Assembly (NCBI RefSeq): GCF_904849725.1
Contig: NC_058522.1
Span: 435,517,529-435,581,528 of the forward strand
From: Hordeum vulgare subsp. vulgare
Lineage: Eukaryota; Streptophyta; Magnoliopsida; Poales; Poaceae
Length of the DNA stretch: 64,000 nt
Reading direction: 5' to 3'
Positions within the stretch are counted from its first letter, which is position 1. Each line of letters begins with the position of its first letter. Shown here piece by piece: positions 33,024 to 44,303 of the stretch. A program made the position numbers and the translations under genes. The notes below the pieces were generated by a model. That model had not been told where the DNA came from, did not search any database, and saw nothing but the letters and a program-made list of their open reading frames with translations.

Positions 33024-36000
33024 ATGACGAAGGGGCAGACGAGCAAGCTCGAGTCGCAGAAGAAGAAGAAGAAGGCGGCGGCTCCCGCTCAGCGGCGACA
33101 GCGGGCAGTGCCGGCGAGTTGGATCCAGGGGGATTTCCTCCCCTCCACGGTGACGACGGACGACCTGCTGGAGCTGGTGGAGCAAGGTATGATTGCCAAC
33201 AAGTCGTGGAGGCTGCCGGCGGAGGGCGAGACGGAGTCGGCGCCCCAGGAGGGGGAGCGCGTCTTGCTGCTCAGTCACATGTACCGGGGCTTCTCTCTGC
33301 CTCCTCATCCCTTCTTCAGAGGTATCATAAACCACTTCGGGGCGCAGCTTCATCATTTTGCTCCCAACGCGATAGCTCATCTTTCTGCATTCGTCGTGCT
33401 TTGCGAGTGCTTTATCGGTTGTCCTCCCCATTGGGGCTCTTTAAGTACATCTTCTCCGCTAGATCCCAAACCGTGAAAAAACTTTGCCAGTCGGACGACA
33501 AAACTCATATCCTCCAGCTCTGCGGGGGCTTAGGCTTCCACAAGAAAAACAAAAGTAGCTACCCCGCTCTTCAGTTGTCCGAGTCTGTTAGGAACTGGCA
33601 GTCGACTTGGTTCTATTGCCAGGACGTCGCTTGTCCGAATGCTGCAACTGGGCTGCCACCTTTTAGCCTAGACCGACCGGCTCCGCCCAGGCATCTTGCG
33701 CTCACGAAGATGGAAAAGATCCAGATCCAACCTATGGTCGAAGCGCTGATAGATGTCGTCCGCAAGGGAGTCACCGGCACGGATTTGCTAGAGACTTTTC
33801 TGGGTCGGCGCATCCAGCCTCTGCAAGCTCGACACCACGCCATGTGGCACTACGTGGAGCCTGAGGACTCCACTCGGACTCATCCCGGATGCGTGACCGG
33901 GGAGGTTGTGACGGCGTGGGTCCGCAGCATCACAGGCGCCTGCGATAACCCCACAGGAGCCCGGCGAGTGAAGCCCTTCCGCGCTGACAACCCTCCTCCG
34001 AATGAGGTGAGCATATCTTGTCGAGTGCTTTCAATCCTCTTAGATTTATCACTTTTTCTTGTATCACCGTCTGACGTCTGATGTTGTCGACTGTATCTTG
34101 TGCAGGCGTGGACCAACTGGTATTCTCCCGTCTCGAACGGGAATCCGGCTGAGGAAGAGGAAGGCAGCTAGGAGGGCAGCGTGGACAGCGTCGAGTACGT
34201 CTCCGACAGTGGGGAGACGGGGGAGGAGACCGAAGAGGAGGAGGGGGAAGTTCAGGAGCAGAGCTCGCCACCCCCACCACCAGAGCCTCGAACTAAGCGC
34301 CGTCACGAACCTGTGACTCCGTCGGCTCCTCTAGCGGCCCCGAGTGCCTTGCCAGCTCCTCCCATGGCTCCGAGTGCCTCGCCAGCTCCTCCCGTGGCTC
34401 CGAGTGCTCGGAGCACGAAGAGGACTAGGGACGCTGCTGCCGAGCCCACGGACCAACCTTCCAAGGTGGCCAAACCGAGTGGATCCAAGCCTTGGAAAGC
34501 TCTGCCTCGGATGAGGACCGCTGTTCCCGTTGCCTCAGCGTAAGTGTCTTGTTCTCCTATCTTCTTTTAGTATTTGATTGAACTCATGCTTATTGGTCGA
34601 GTGGATTTTACTCGACAGAGCTGCTACCTCCGCCACCTCTCTGCCACGCCAGGAAGACGATCCCATGGATATGGATAACGTTGCCACATCCCAGCAAGGT
34701 ACGTTGTGACGACTCCGAGAGTTTGCATTATTGTTTCGCGAATTCTGTCTTTAATCTTGCCCTTTTTTGTGATCTCATGTTGTTCAGTTGGGCTTCCTTC
34801 AGAGGTGATTCATCTGGAGGAGGATGACCAGAAGAGGTCCGGGCAAGCTTTGGTGCCTGTCCTTGAGGTTGTTCCATCTGATGCCGCTCCCGCCATGGAA
34901 CCACCGCCGACCGAGACGATGTCGTCGACTGAGACGGTGCCCCTCGCGGCTGAACCGACTGGAGGGGGACTTGGGATGCCCAAGGAGTCTCCTGTCGTGC
35001 CGGGTCCGTCGACCATCCAGTACGATGCCCGACACCTCCCGGAAGATCAAGTGGGAGCCGCCAAGGAGGCCATGGTGCAGGTGGAGTTGATGGCGGGTGA
35101 TGCCAAGGGGGCGTACGACTCCATCGCATCTTTGTACAAGAGAAGCTTGGAGCTCCGGGATGATATCCGAGTAAGTGCGCTAGTAAGTATTTGCTTTCCT
35201 CTTGTAACCCACTAGGGGTTTAAGCGATATACTCGGATACAGTAGGATTATTTTGCAGTGGGTTCACTCTGAGTGAACCCAGTGGGTGTAGTCCCCGAGA
35301 CTTCTGTCGAGTGCTTGCACCGACAGTTGTCTTTATATACATTTTCCGTGACTTGATCGGATCAGAACTGATCTGCCCGAATGGTACCAGTGGGGGCACT
35401 CCGAGTGCACCCACTGGAAGTAGTCCCCGAGAGTAATTTTACTCAGGTCGGGTAGTAGTAGCCTCATAGGCTTGTTTTTGTTATGTAGCTCAATAGGGCG
35501 GACCTGTTCGAGCTTCATGCCAGTGGGGTCACTCTCAGTGAACCCACTGGGTGTAGTCCCCGAGACCGCTGTCGACTGCTTGCGTCGGCAGGGGTCTGAA
35601 GAACTTTGAGCTTTTATTGTTTTCCTTGTTGAATGTGTCCGATCTTCTCTTCGCGCTGATTTGCAGAAGACTTGCGAAATGGGATCAGCGTACAATGCTC
35701 TGAAGGCTGAAAAGATTTAGCTTGCTGCAGAATTGGAGGCAGCTGTGAATGACTTAGCTGGTGTGAAGGGGGCTCTTGCTAAACGAGAGAAGTCTTTGGA
35801 GGAGTCCCGTAAGGCGAACAAGGCATTGGTGCCCGAAATTGAGAAAATGGGCAAGCAAAGAACTGAGCTAATGGGTCAGATGAAGTTGATGAACAGTCGG
35901 TGCATATCGCAGGAGAAGTACGTCAGCGACTGGGCAAGGAAGATGATTGCGCTGCTCGGTGGTAAGTTTTTTCCGAGTGTTTCTTGACTTTGTATTTCAT

Positions 36001-36526
36001 TCTGTGCTTACTTTCTGCTCGTCTTGTCTTTGCAGATTTTTGTATGGACGCTGAGGCTGAAGCAGCTGACATTGAGCGGTCGGTTATTCTGAACGTTCCA
36101 CTCGGCGACGAAGCCAATCGAGACATGCTCCGAGCGCACATTCGCCTTGGCAGAGTGGGACCTTTCATCGGCTGCCTGAGAGAAGTCGTCGGCCGAATCG
36201 ACAAGGAGCTGTGGCCCGAAGACGATTCCCGGCGGGAGATAGAAGGGTTGATGACTCGGCTGGAGGACGTCCCGAACAGAGTGCAGGCGTGGAAGAAGTC
36301 TGTCGCTCGTTTTGGTGCGGACGTGGCGCTATCGTTGGTCCGAGTGCACTGCAAGGAAGCTCGCGAAGAGAAGCTGAAGGCGTTGCAGGTCGCCAACACC
36401 AAGAAGCTTCGATCCGAAGATTTCATGGAGACCTTTCTTGAGATCGCCACTCGCATCGCAGACGGGATCGACCTTGACACTTTTGTGGAGCCTGCCAGTC
36501 CCGGTGCCAGTCCTGACGACGCTTGA
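33024..36526 (+). pseudogene. Antisense spliced gene of F (putative gypsy-type transposon domain), broken
   Basis: Lies opposite to pol, between pol and the 3' LTR. It begins CCACCATGACGAAGG. Exons inferred: 33024-34006; 34106 to about 34540; about 34619-34698; 34788-35169; about 35667-35960; and about 36035-36526, with GT-AG junctions such as GAG|GTGAGC ... TGCAG|GCG. The N-terminal half is a globular domain (LPPHPFFRGIINHFGAQLHH, SAFVVLCECFIG, LFKYIFSARSQTVKK) that I match to the plant 'putative gypsy type transposon' family (PF04195). The middle is Pro/Ser/Ala-rich with an acidic run. The C-terminal part is a coiled-coil-like region (GALAKREKSLEESRKANKAL) and a helical domain. Function is unknown. 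Damage: a frameshift near 33438, TAG at 34169-34171 and a TAG in the coiled coil near 35718. Confidence 0.75.
35256..35550. repeat. Three intronic palindromic repeats in the antisense gene of F
   Basis: CAGTGGGTTCACTCTGAGTG (35257), CCAGTGGGGGCACTCCGAGT (35388) and CCAGTGGGGTCACTCTCAGT (35520) each run into their own reverse complement and then into GTAGTCCCCGAGA. Spacing is about 131 bp. All lie in the intron between 35170 and 35666. Confidence 0.85.
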
Positions 36527-36865
36527 AAAACTTTACCTCGGTATGCCGAGTGGTATCTGTATCAAACTTTGGCCACTGCTGTTGGCCGTCACATTCGTGG
36601 TTCGGTGTGGATAAGCTTGATCTACACCGAACCGACTATCGTTAAACCAACTTTGAATTCGAATCGAATATTTTGCTCTTCTTTCGCCAAAAAAAAACTG
36701 ACACGATTTTGGCTCGTGGTTTCTGTTTGGCGTTTCTTGGTGAAGCCAATGGCAAACATGCGGAGCATGTAGTTGTCAGTTGTCTTCACATCCACATGAG
36801 CCTCAATGAGCGTCTGCTAAGCCTTCGAGTGGATCTGTAGGATACACTCGAAGGAAGCTTTTTAC
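36527..36865. other. Spacer 3' of the antisense gene with hairpins
   Basis: Contains a 10 bp perfect inverted repeat GGTTCGGTGT ... ACACCGAACC (36599-36633) and a shorter one around GGCCACTGCTGTTGGCC (36571-36587). At 36772 the first of two ~175 bp units starts (GTTGTCAGTTGTCTTCACAT at about 36772 and a variant at about 36945), which leads into the tandem array. Confidence 0.6.
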
Positions 36866-38022
36866 TTAGGCGATTCTTGATCGCAGCTAAGTCCCCGAGC
36901 GCGACTGTAAGGTCGCACTCGGAGCGAGTTGCTACTCATGTAATTGTCAGTTGTCTTCACATCTACATGAGTCTCAATGACGGTCTGCTAAGCCTCCGAG
37001 TGGATCTCTAGGATACAGTCGAAGGAAGCTTTTTACTTAGGCGATTCTGGATCGCAGCTAAGTCCCCGAGTGCGTTTTGTAGAGCGCACTTGGAGTGAGT
37101 TTGTACTTAGGCGATTCTGGATCGCAGCTAAGTCCCCGAGTGCGTTTTGTAGAGCGCACTCGGAGTGAGTTTGTACTTAGGCAATTCTGGATCGCAGCTA
37201 AGTCCCCGCGTGTGACGTTTAGTGCACAGTCGGAGAAAGTTTGTACTTAGGCGATTCTGGACCGCAGCTAAGTCCCCGAGTGCGACCTTTAGTGCACACT
37301 CGGAGAGATTTTGAACTTAGGCGATTCTGGACCGCAGCTAAGCCTACGAGTGCGACGTTTAGTGCACACTCGGAGAGAGTTTGTACTTAGGCGATACTGG
37401 ATCGCAGCTAAGTCTCCGAGTGCGACGTTTAAGTGCACACTCGGAGGGAGTTTGTACTTAGGCGATTCTGGACCGCGGCTAAGTCCCCGAGTGTGACATT
37501 TAGTGCACACTTGGAGAGAGTTTTGTACTTAGGCGATTCTGGATCGCAGCTAAGTCCCCGAGTGCGACGTTTAGTGTACACTCGGAGATAGTTTTGTACT
37601 TAGGCGATTCTGGATCGCAGCTAAGTCCCCGAGTGTGACGTTTAGTGCACACTCGGAGAGAGTTTTGTACTTAGGCGATTCTGGATCGCAGCTAAGTCCC
37701 CGAGTGCGACGTTTAGTGTACACTCGGAGATGGTTTTGTACTTAGGCGATTCTGGATCGCAGCTAAGTCTCCGAGTGCGACGTTTAATGCACACTCGGAG
37801 GGAGTTTTGTACTTAGGCGATTCTGGATCGCAGCTAAGTCCCCGAGTGCGACGTTTAGTGTACACTCGGAGATCGTTTTGTACTTAGGCAATTCTGGATC
37901 GCAGCTAAGTCCCCGAGTGCGACGTTTAGTGCACACTCGGAGATAGTTTTGTACTTAGGCGATTCTGGATCGCAGCTAAGTCCCCGAGTGCGACGTTCAG
38001 TGCACACTCGGAGCAAATTTTT
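36866..38022. repeat. 70-71 bp tandem array in the 3' region of F
   Basis: Units begin TACTTAGGCGATTCTGGATC. Starts at 37034, 37104, 37174, 37244, 37314, 37384, 37455, 37526, 37597, 37668, 37739, 37810, 37881 and 37952 give fourteen contiguous copies; a diverged copy lies at about 36866. The period is 70 bp for the first six and 71 bp afterwards. Each unit contains CCGAGTG ... CACTCGG as an inverted repeat around a 14-15 base loop. Tat-lineage retrotransposons are known to carry such arrays in this position. Confidence 0.95.
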
Positions 38023-38133
38023 TATTTCTTAGACCGGAGTCTGCCAACGCGGAAGAATTTTCAATTTGCAAAAAATCAATCTGCTTTGTATTACTTCAAT
38101 GATACTTGTTCTTTACATTGCCTCCGTTGGCGG

Positions 38134-41130
38134 TCACGTGTAGAAGCGCTTCAGGAGATCTCCGTTCCATGCTCGCGGCTCGTCCGTTTCCCTGTCGAGG
38201 TTATAGAGTCGATATGCTCCGTTGTTCAGCACCTTGGAGATGATGTAGGGTCCTTCCCAGACGGGAGCCAACTTGTGAGGTCTCTGCTGATCCACTCGGA
38301 GCACCAGGTCGCCTGCTTGGAATGTACGACTCCTGACGTGCCGCGCGTGAAAACGCCGCAGGTCTTGTTGATAAATGGTTGAGCGAGTCAGTGCCATATC
38401 GCGCTCCTCTTCTGGAAGATCCACTCCGTCTTGCCTGGCTTGCTCTGCTTCGGCTTCGGAGAAGAGTTTGACTCGTGGAGAGATGTGAAGCAAGTCACTT
38501 GGAAGGACTGCCTCTGCTCCATAAACGAGGAAGAACGGGGATCGCCCTGTAGATCTATTTGGAGTTGTGCAGAGGCCCCACAACACCGAAGGCAACTCGG
38601 TGACCCATGCGCCGGCAGCATGTCCAACTTCCCGCAGGAGTCGAGGTTTCAACCCTTGAAGAATAAGTTCATTCACCCGCTGTGCTTGCCCGTTTGTTTG
38701 GGGATGCGCCACAGATGCAAAATCCACTCGGATACCTTGGCCTGTACAGAAACCTTTGAATCTGTCCGAGTCAAAGTTTGTGCCATTGTCAGTGATTATG
38801 ATGTGCGGTACCCCGAATCTGGAGAGGATGTCCCTGACGAACTTGATGGTCGTAAGGGCATCGAGCTTCTTGATGGGCTTGGCTTGAATCCACTTGGTGA
38901 ACTTGTCGACTGCCACCAACAGATGTGTGAATCCCCCTTGGCCTGTCCTGAATGGACCGACTGCATCTAATACCCACACTGCAAACGGTCAAACAAGAGG
39001 GATTGTCCTCAGCGCAGATGTTGGCTTGTGGGACTTGTTCGAGTAGAACTGACAGCCTTCGCATCGGTCGACCATATCCTTCGCCATTTCATTCGCCTGC
39101 AACCAGAAGAAACCAGCTCTGAATGCTTTGGCGACGATTGCTCTTGAGGAGGCATGATGACCGCAGGTTCCCGAGTGAATTTCTTCCAGGATTAACTGTC
39201 CCTCCTCAGGGGAGATGCATCGTTGAAGGACGCCTGAAACACTTTCTTTGTACAACTGGCCATCAATGACGGTGAACGACTTCGACCTGCGGATGATCTG
39301 CCTGGCTTGGACCTCGTCTTCTGGTAATTCTTGCCTTAGGATGTACGCAATGAACGGCACAGTCCAACCGTGGATGATAGCAAGAATCTCCATGATCAAA
39401 TCAACCACAGCGGGGACCTCGACTTCAGTCGGATCTGTCGAGCTCTTTGGTTGTACTGGTTCCTCTCTGAAAGGATCTTCTTTAACTGAGGGAAGGTGTA
39501 AGTGCTCGAGGCAGACATCACTCGGGACTGGTCTCCGAGTGGATCCAAGTTTCGGCAATTCATCAGCTGCTTGGTTTTTCAGTCGCGGAACATGGTGGAG
39601 TTCCAGACCTTCAAACTTTTTCTCGAGCTTCCTCACTGCGTTGCAGTATGTAGTCATGGTGGGGTTCCTTACATCCCACTCCTTCATCACTTGATTAACC
39701 ACCAAATCTGAATCGCCATAGACCATCAGGCGACGGACGCCGAGTGTGATGGCCATGCGCAATCCATAAAGGAGAGCTTCATATTCTGCCTCGTTGTTGG
39801 AGGAATGAAATGTATCTGCAACACATACTTGAGCTTGTCACCTTTTGGCGATATGATCACAACGCCAGCGCCGGAGCCATTCAACATCTTGGACCCATCG
39901 AAGAACATTGTCCAATGAGCCGAGTAGATGTGAGTCGGTTGCTGTTGTTCTATCGATTCTGCTATGAAGTCAGCCAGAGCTTGAGACTTTATAGCCTTCT
40001 TGGCTTCGAACTTGATGTCGCAGTATAACATCTCCATTGCCCACTTCGCCACTCGGCCTCATGCGTCTCGATTGTGGAGGATTTCCGACAATGGAGCATC
40101 AGAAACGACAGACACCGAGTGGTCTTGGAAATAATGAGCCACCTTCTTCGCAGTCATGTAGATCCCGTAAATAAGATTTTGATAATGGGGATACCTCTGC
40201 TTGGAAGGAGTCAGGACTTCGGAGACATAATACACTGGCCGCTGAACCTTGTACGCCTTGCCTTCTTCTTCGCGTTCGACTGTGACAACAGTGCTAACGA
40301 CTTGATTTGTAGCCGCGATGTACACAAGAAGGGGTTCTTTACTGAGCGGGGTAGTGAGAACCGGCTGGGTGGAAAGAAGGGCTTTGAGGTCGTCGAATGC
40401 AATTTGGGCTTCGTCTGTCCACTCGAAAGTATCTGATTTCTTCATGAGTCAGTACAGAGGTAGCGCCTTCTCGCCGAGTCGACTGCTAAACCTGCTCAAA
40501 GCCGCTAGGCAACCTGTGAGCCTTTGAACATCATGTATTCTGACCGGCCGCTCCATTCGGATGATGGTCCCGATCTTTTTGGGGTTGACACCGATACCTC
40601 GTTCGGAAACAAAGAAACCGAGTAACTTTCCGCTGGGAACACCGAATGAACACTTGGCAGGGTTGAGCTTGATATCGTACCTACAAAGGTTGGCGAATGT
40701 TTCTGCCAAGTCAGTCAGCAGGTCGGGAACTTTGCGTGACTTGACTACGATATCATCCATATACGCCTCCACATTTCGACCGATCTGGTCAAGGAGGCAT
40801 TTTTGGATCATGCACATAAAAGTTGCTCCTGCATTCTTCAAACCGAATGGCATAGTGATGTAGCAGAAGCACTCGAATGGGGTGATGAAGGCTGTTTTTA
40901 ATTCATCGGGGCCATACAGACGGATCTGATGATAGCCTGAGTAGGCATCAAGGAATGACAAACGCTCGCAACCCGTAGTCGAATCGACAATTTGATCAAT
41001 GCGGGGGAGCGGGAAATGGTCTTTCGGGCAGACCTTATTGAGATGCTTGAAGTCGATGCACATTCGGAGAGACTTGTCCTTCTTGGGCACCATAACAACA
41101 TTGGCGAGCCACTCGGAGTGGTGTACCTCT
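38134..41130 (-). pseudogene. Pol of Tat-like Gypsy element F, 5'-truncated and decayed
   Basis: On minus from about 41130: reverse transcriptase (WLANVVMVPKKDKS, AYMDDIVVKSR), first RNase H (QRPVYYVSEVLTPSKQRYPH), then a second RNase H (FFDGSKMLNGSGAGVVI, frameshift, [13 protein letters not shown]). Integrase follows, with its zinc domain (HSGTCGHH ... DRCEGCQFY), core and C-terminal part (FQAGDLVLRVD, PVWEGPYIIS). Two RNase H domains are the mark of the Tat/Ogre lineage. Lesions: stops at 40449-40451 (Arg CGA to TGA), 40059-40061 and 38989-38991 (Trp to TGA), a frameshift near 39809, and the third integrase catalytic residue Glu changed to Gln (CAG at 38680-38682). Protease, gag and 5' LTR are lost at the junction with element C near 41130. 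Confidence 0.93.
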
Positions 41131-42792
41131 TGTGGTAGTAATTACAAGAACTAGCACATGGCAATATATCTTTTTGACTAGAAGTAGTGCTAATGTCCAC
41201 ATGAGGCTCACTCGATGTTACCTTGGTAGTAATAGCCTCATGAGCTAATTTTAGCACATTATGGGATGCTAGAAGATCATCATGAGAGTTTGTGAGCATT
41301 ACATTACTTTCTTCCAATTTCCCATAATTGCTAGATAGCAACTCAAGTTGATCCCTTAGCTCAACATTCTCCTTAAAATGGATGCTTCACAAGAAGTAGA
41401 GTTAGTAGCACAAGCATCATCATTAGCAATAAGAGGAGAGGGCACCTTGGCAAGCTCTTTAGCATATGAAGCTTCAACTTGAGCACGAGACTCGGTGAGT
41501 TTGATGAGCGAGCTCTTAATAGCCCTTGAGCCATTTTCGAGGTGCTCATAGTCCTCAAGGAGTTTAGCATGTGCAACTTCAAGCTTATCATTTTTAGTTC
41601 TAAAATCATTAGCCACCTCAAGAGCTCTATCATAGGATCCCTTTAATCTAGATAATTCTAGAGCAAAGGTTTCCTCAAGAGATTCCTTGGTGGTACGTTC
41701 ATTATCAAGAGCTTGAGATAGCTCTGCGATGTCATTAGCGTAATCACGCTCATGACCTTCCATTGTCTCAATGGTGGCCTCATGCTCCTCAACATGAGCT
41801 TCCAACTCCTCAATGTATTTCTTGCCCTCAGTGGCAATAGACATGATTTCCAAGAAGTTGGAACGAGCAAGTTTATTCTTATAAAGAGATTTAAAAATCA
41901 TTTCACCCTTAATTTTTAAGGATGCAATATTATCACTCTCTTTATCATTATCCTCATCCCCATTATCATCAACATCATCATCATGAGATATATTGGAATT
42001 CAAAGTAGGAGATACCTTTGAAGCCTTAGCCATAAGGCAAAAGTGAGTCATAATGGATGATGATGTGGGATCCCTTGAAGCATCATTCAAGGCCACATCT
42101 TGTTCCATGGAGTGATGAATTTCCTCTACATTGTTAGCACAACAACTCGAGGAAATATATACATTTTTATCATGGCAACAAGATATAGGAGGCATATCAT
42201 CATGAGATTTAGACACGCAGTTTTTACATGATATGCACGGACTAGCAACACAAGCATGTGACACATTTAGAGTGCTTGAAGTGTTAACGCCCAAAGATGA
42301 AGCATTGCAATAATATAGTGATGAAGGATCATCAAAAATAAACCCACTTTCATTATTGTAATGGTCACCACTACTCACCATATCATTACCTTGTGGCAAT
42401 CCACATGTAGGTGAAGTAGATGAAGTTGAGAAGACCACACGACCGGAGGTGGAGGGAGAACAATCATCCCTACAAATCTTGGACACACCATGTTTATCTT
42501 GAAGCTTTGTCCACAACTCATGAGCATCCCGGAATGGCATGAGTTGAAATATAACTACATTGCTCAAAGCATCAAAAAGCACATTAGAAGCTTGAGCATT
42601 GAGATAAGAGTTTTTCTCATCCTCTAAGGATATATTTTGAGAATCCTTTGGAGGAGAAAAACCCATATCTACAATTCGCTCTAAATTTGGGTCCAAGACA
42701 CGAAAGTGATTAAGCATGCGAATTACCCAAACATCAAAATTTGTTCCATCAAAACTAAGAGTGTCAGTGGATCCTAAACCCCTAGTCGACAT
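41131..42792 (-). pseudogene. Gag N-terminal part of Copia element C, truncated
   Basis: The ORF from ATG at 42792 (MSTRGLGSTDTLSFDG) encodes 478 residues to 41356. Residues 1-105 have the Copia gag look (FDGTNFDVWVIRML, DAHELWTKLQDKHG; DUF4219/UBN2 type). A Cys/Ser/Asp-rich middle and a long coiled coil follow (KYIEELEAHVEEHEATIETM). A one-base shift near 41350 moves the reading to another frame (LLSSNYGKLEESNVMLTNSH) that runs to about 41131. There the sequence switches without a boundary motif into the reverse transcriptase of F. Pol and the 3' LTR of C are absent. Confidence 0.8.
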
Positions 42793-42833
42793 CCTTACTC
42801 TCTAGGTGGTTAAACCTAATAAAGAGAGACCTA

Positions 42834-42845
42834 GCTCTGATGCCA
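42834..42845 (-). promoter_or_regulatory. Primer-binding site of element C (initiator Met-tRNA)
   Basis: The minus strand reads TGGCATCAGAGC, two bases after the LTR end (CCTTTTCA at 42848). It matches the plant initiator methionine tRNA 3' end complement TGGTATCAGAGC at 11 of 12 bases. It confirms element orientation and Copia affiliation. Confidence 0.85.
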
Positions 42846-43906
42846 ATTGAAAAGGACGTGGATGTCGCCTAGAGGGGGGTGAATAGGCGCTTTAAAATAA
42901 TTAAGGTTTAGGCTTGAACAAATGCGGAATAAAACTAACGTTTAATATGTCAAGCACAAAACCTCAAACAACTAGGCTCACCTATGTGCACCAACAACTT
43001 ATGCTAAGCAAGATAAACAACTAAGTGATAGCAAGATATATGACAAGAGACAATATGGCTATCACAAAGTAAATTGCATAAGTAAAGGGTTCGGGTAAGA
43101 GATAACCGGGGTACGTGGAGACGATGATGTATCCCGAAGTTCACACCCTTGCGGATGCTAATCTCCGTTGGAGCGGTGTGGAGGCACAATGCTCCCCAAG
43201 ATGCCACTAAGGCCACCGTAATCTCCTCACGCCCTCGCACAATGCAAGATGCCGTGATTCCACTAAGGGACCCTTGAGGGCGGTCACCGAACCCGTACAA
43301 ATGGCAAACCTTGGGGGCGGTTACCGAACCCGTACACGTGGCAACCCTTGGGGGCGGTTACCGGTACCCGTACAAATTGCTCGGGGCAATCTCCACAACC
43401 TAATTGGAGACCCCGACGCTTTCCCGGAGCTTCACACCACAATGATTGAGCTCCGAGACACCACCAAGCTTCTAGGACACCAAAGCATCCACGAAGAACA
43501 ATATCTAGGGTACTAAGTACCAAAGGTAATAAGCTTCTCAACCTTCACTTCCACGTATCACCGTGAAGAACTCAAACCGATGCAACCAATGCAATGGCAA
43601 GAACACACGAAGTGGTCAAGTCCCTCACACTCAAATCCCTCCACAACAACGAAAGCTATGGAGAAATATGAGAGGAAGAACAAGGAGCTCACAAAGAACT
43701 CCAAGATCAAGATCCAAGGGGTTCCCCTCACATAGAGGAGAAAGTGATTGGTGGAGATGTGGATCTAGATCTCCTCTCTCTTTTCCCTCAAGAACAAGCA
43801 AGAATCATTGGAGGGATTGAGAGTAAGCAAGCTCTAAGAATGTCAACAATGGAGGTAGAACAAGAGCTCAATGAATGGATAAGGCCAAGGGGGAAGAAGA
43901 CCCCCT

Positions 43907-43913
43907 TTATATA
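43907..43913 (-). promoter_or_regulatory. TATA box in 5' LTR of element C
   Basis: TATATAA on minus within the same C/G-framed context as at 19661. The gag start lies about 1.1 kb downstream. Confidence 0.6.
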
Positions 43914-43958
43914 GTGGGGGAAGGAATCAGACCGTTACCCCCACTCTCTGCCCGAGCT

Positions 43959-44303
43959 CCAGCGGTACTACCGCTGGCTGCAGCGGTACTACCGCTGGCA
44001 CTCCAGCGGTACTACCGCTGACTGCAGCGGTACTACCGCCAGCTAGCGGTACTACCGCTGGCACTCCAACGGTACTATCGCTAGCCCCAACGGTACTACC
44101 GTTGGGCCCCTGGTAGTGCAAAGGCACTACCACCGCCAAGAAAGAATTCGCAAAAAGGTCCGTCCACGAACAACCGCTAGGCAGGCGGTACTAAGCTCCT
44201 GGAGTGGTACTACCGCTGACCAGGGGCGGTACTACCGCCAGCCAGCGGTACTACCGCTAGGGCCAGCGGTACTACCGCCAGGTCCAACGGTACTACCACT
44301 CGC
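43959..44303. repeat. Palindromic CAGCGGTACTACCGCTG cluster, second copy
   Basis: About eleven intact or decayed palindromes, with an order and linker pattern different from the cluster at 19713-20012. An insertion GACTGCAGCGGTACTACCGC with a neighbouring CCAGCTAGCGGTACTACCGC is seen only here. Confidence 0.85.

Noticed and set aside
36866..38022. CRISPR-like array of regularly spaced repeats
   Set aside because: The repeat unit fills the whole period with no unique spacers, and the context is a plant retrotransposon.
42834..42845. Possible tRNA gene because of the match to a tRNA 3' end
   Set aside because: Only 12 bases match and the position two bases from an LTR end identifies a primer-binding site.
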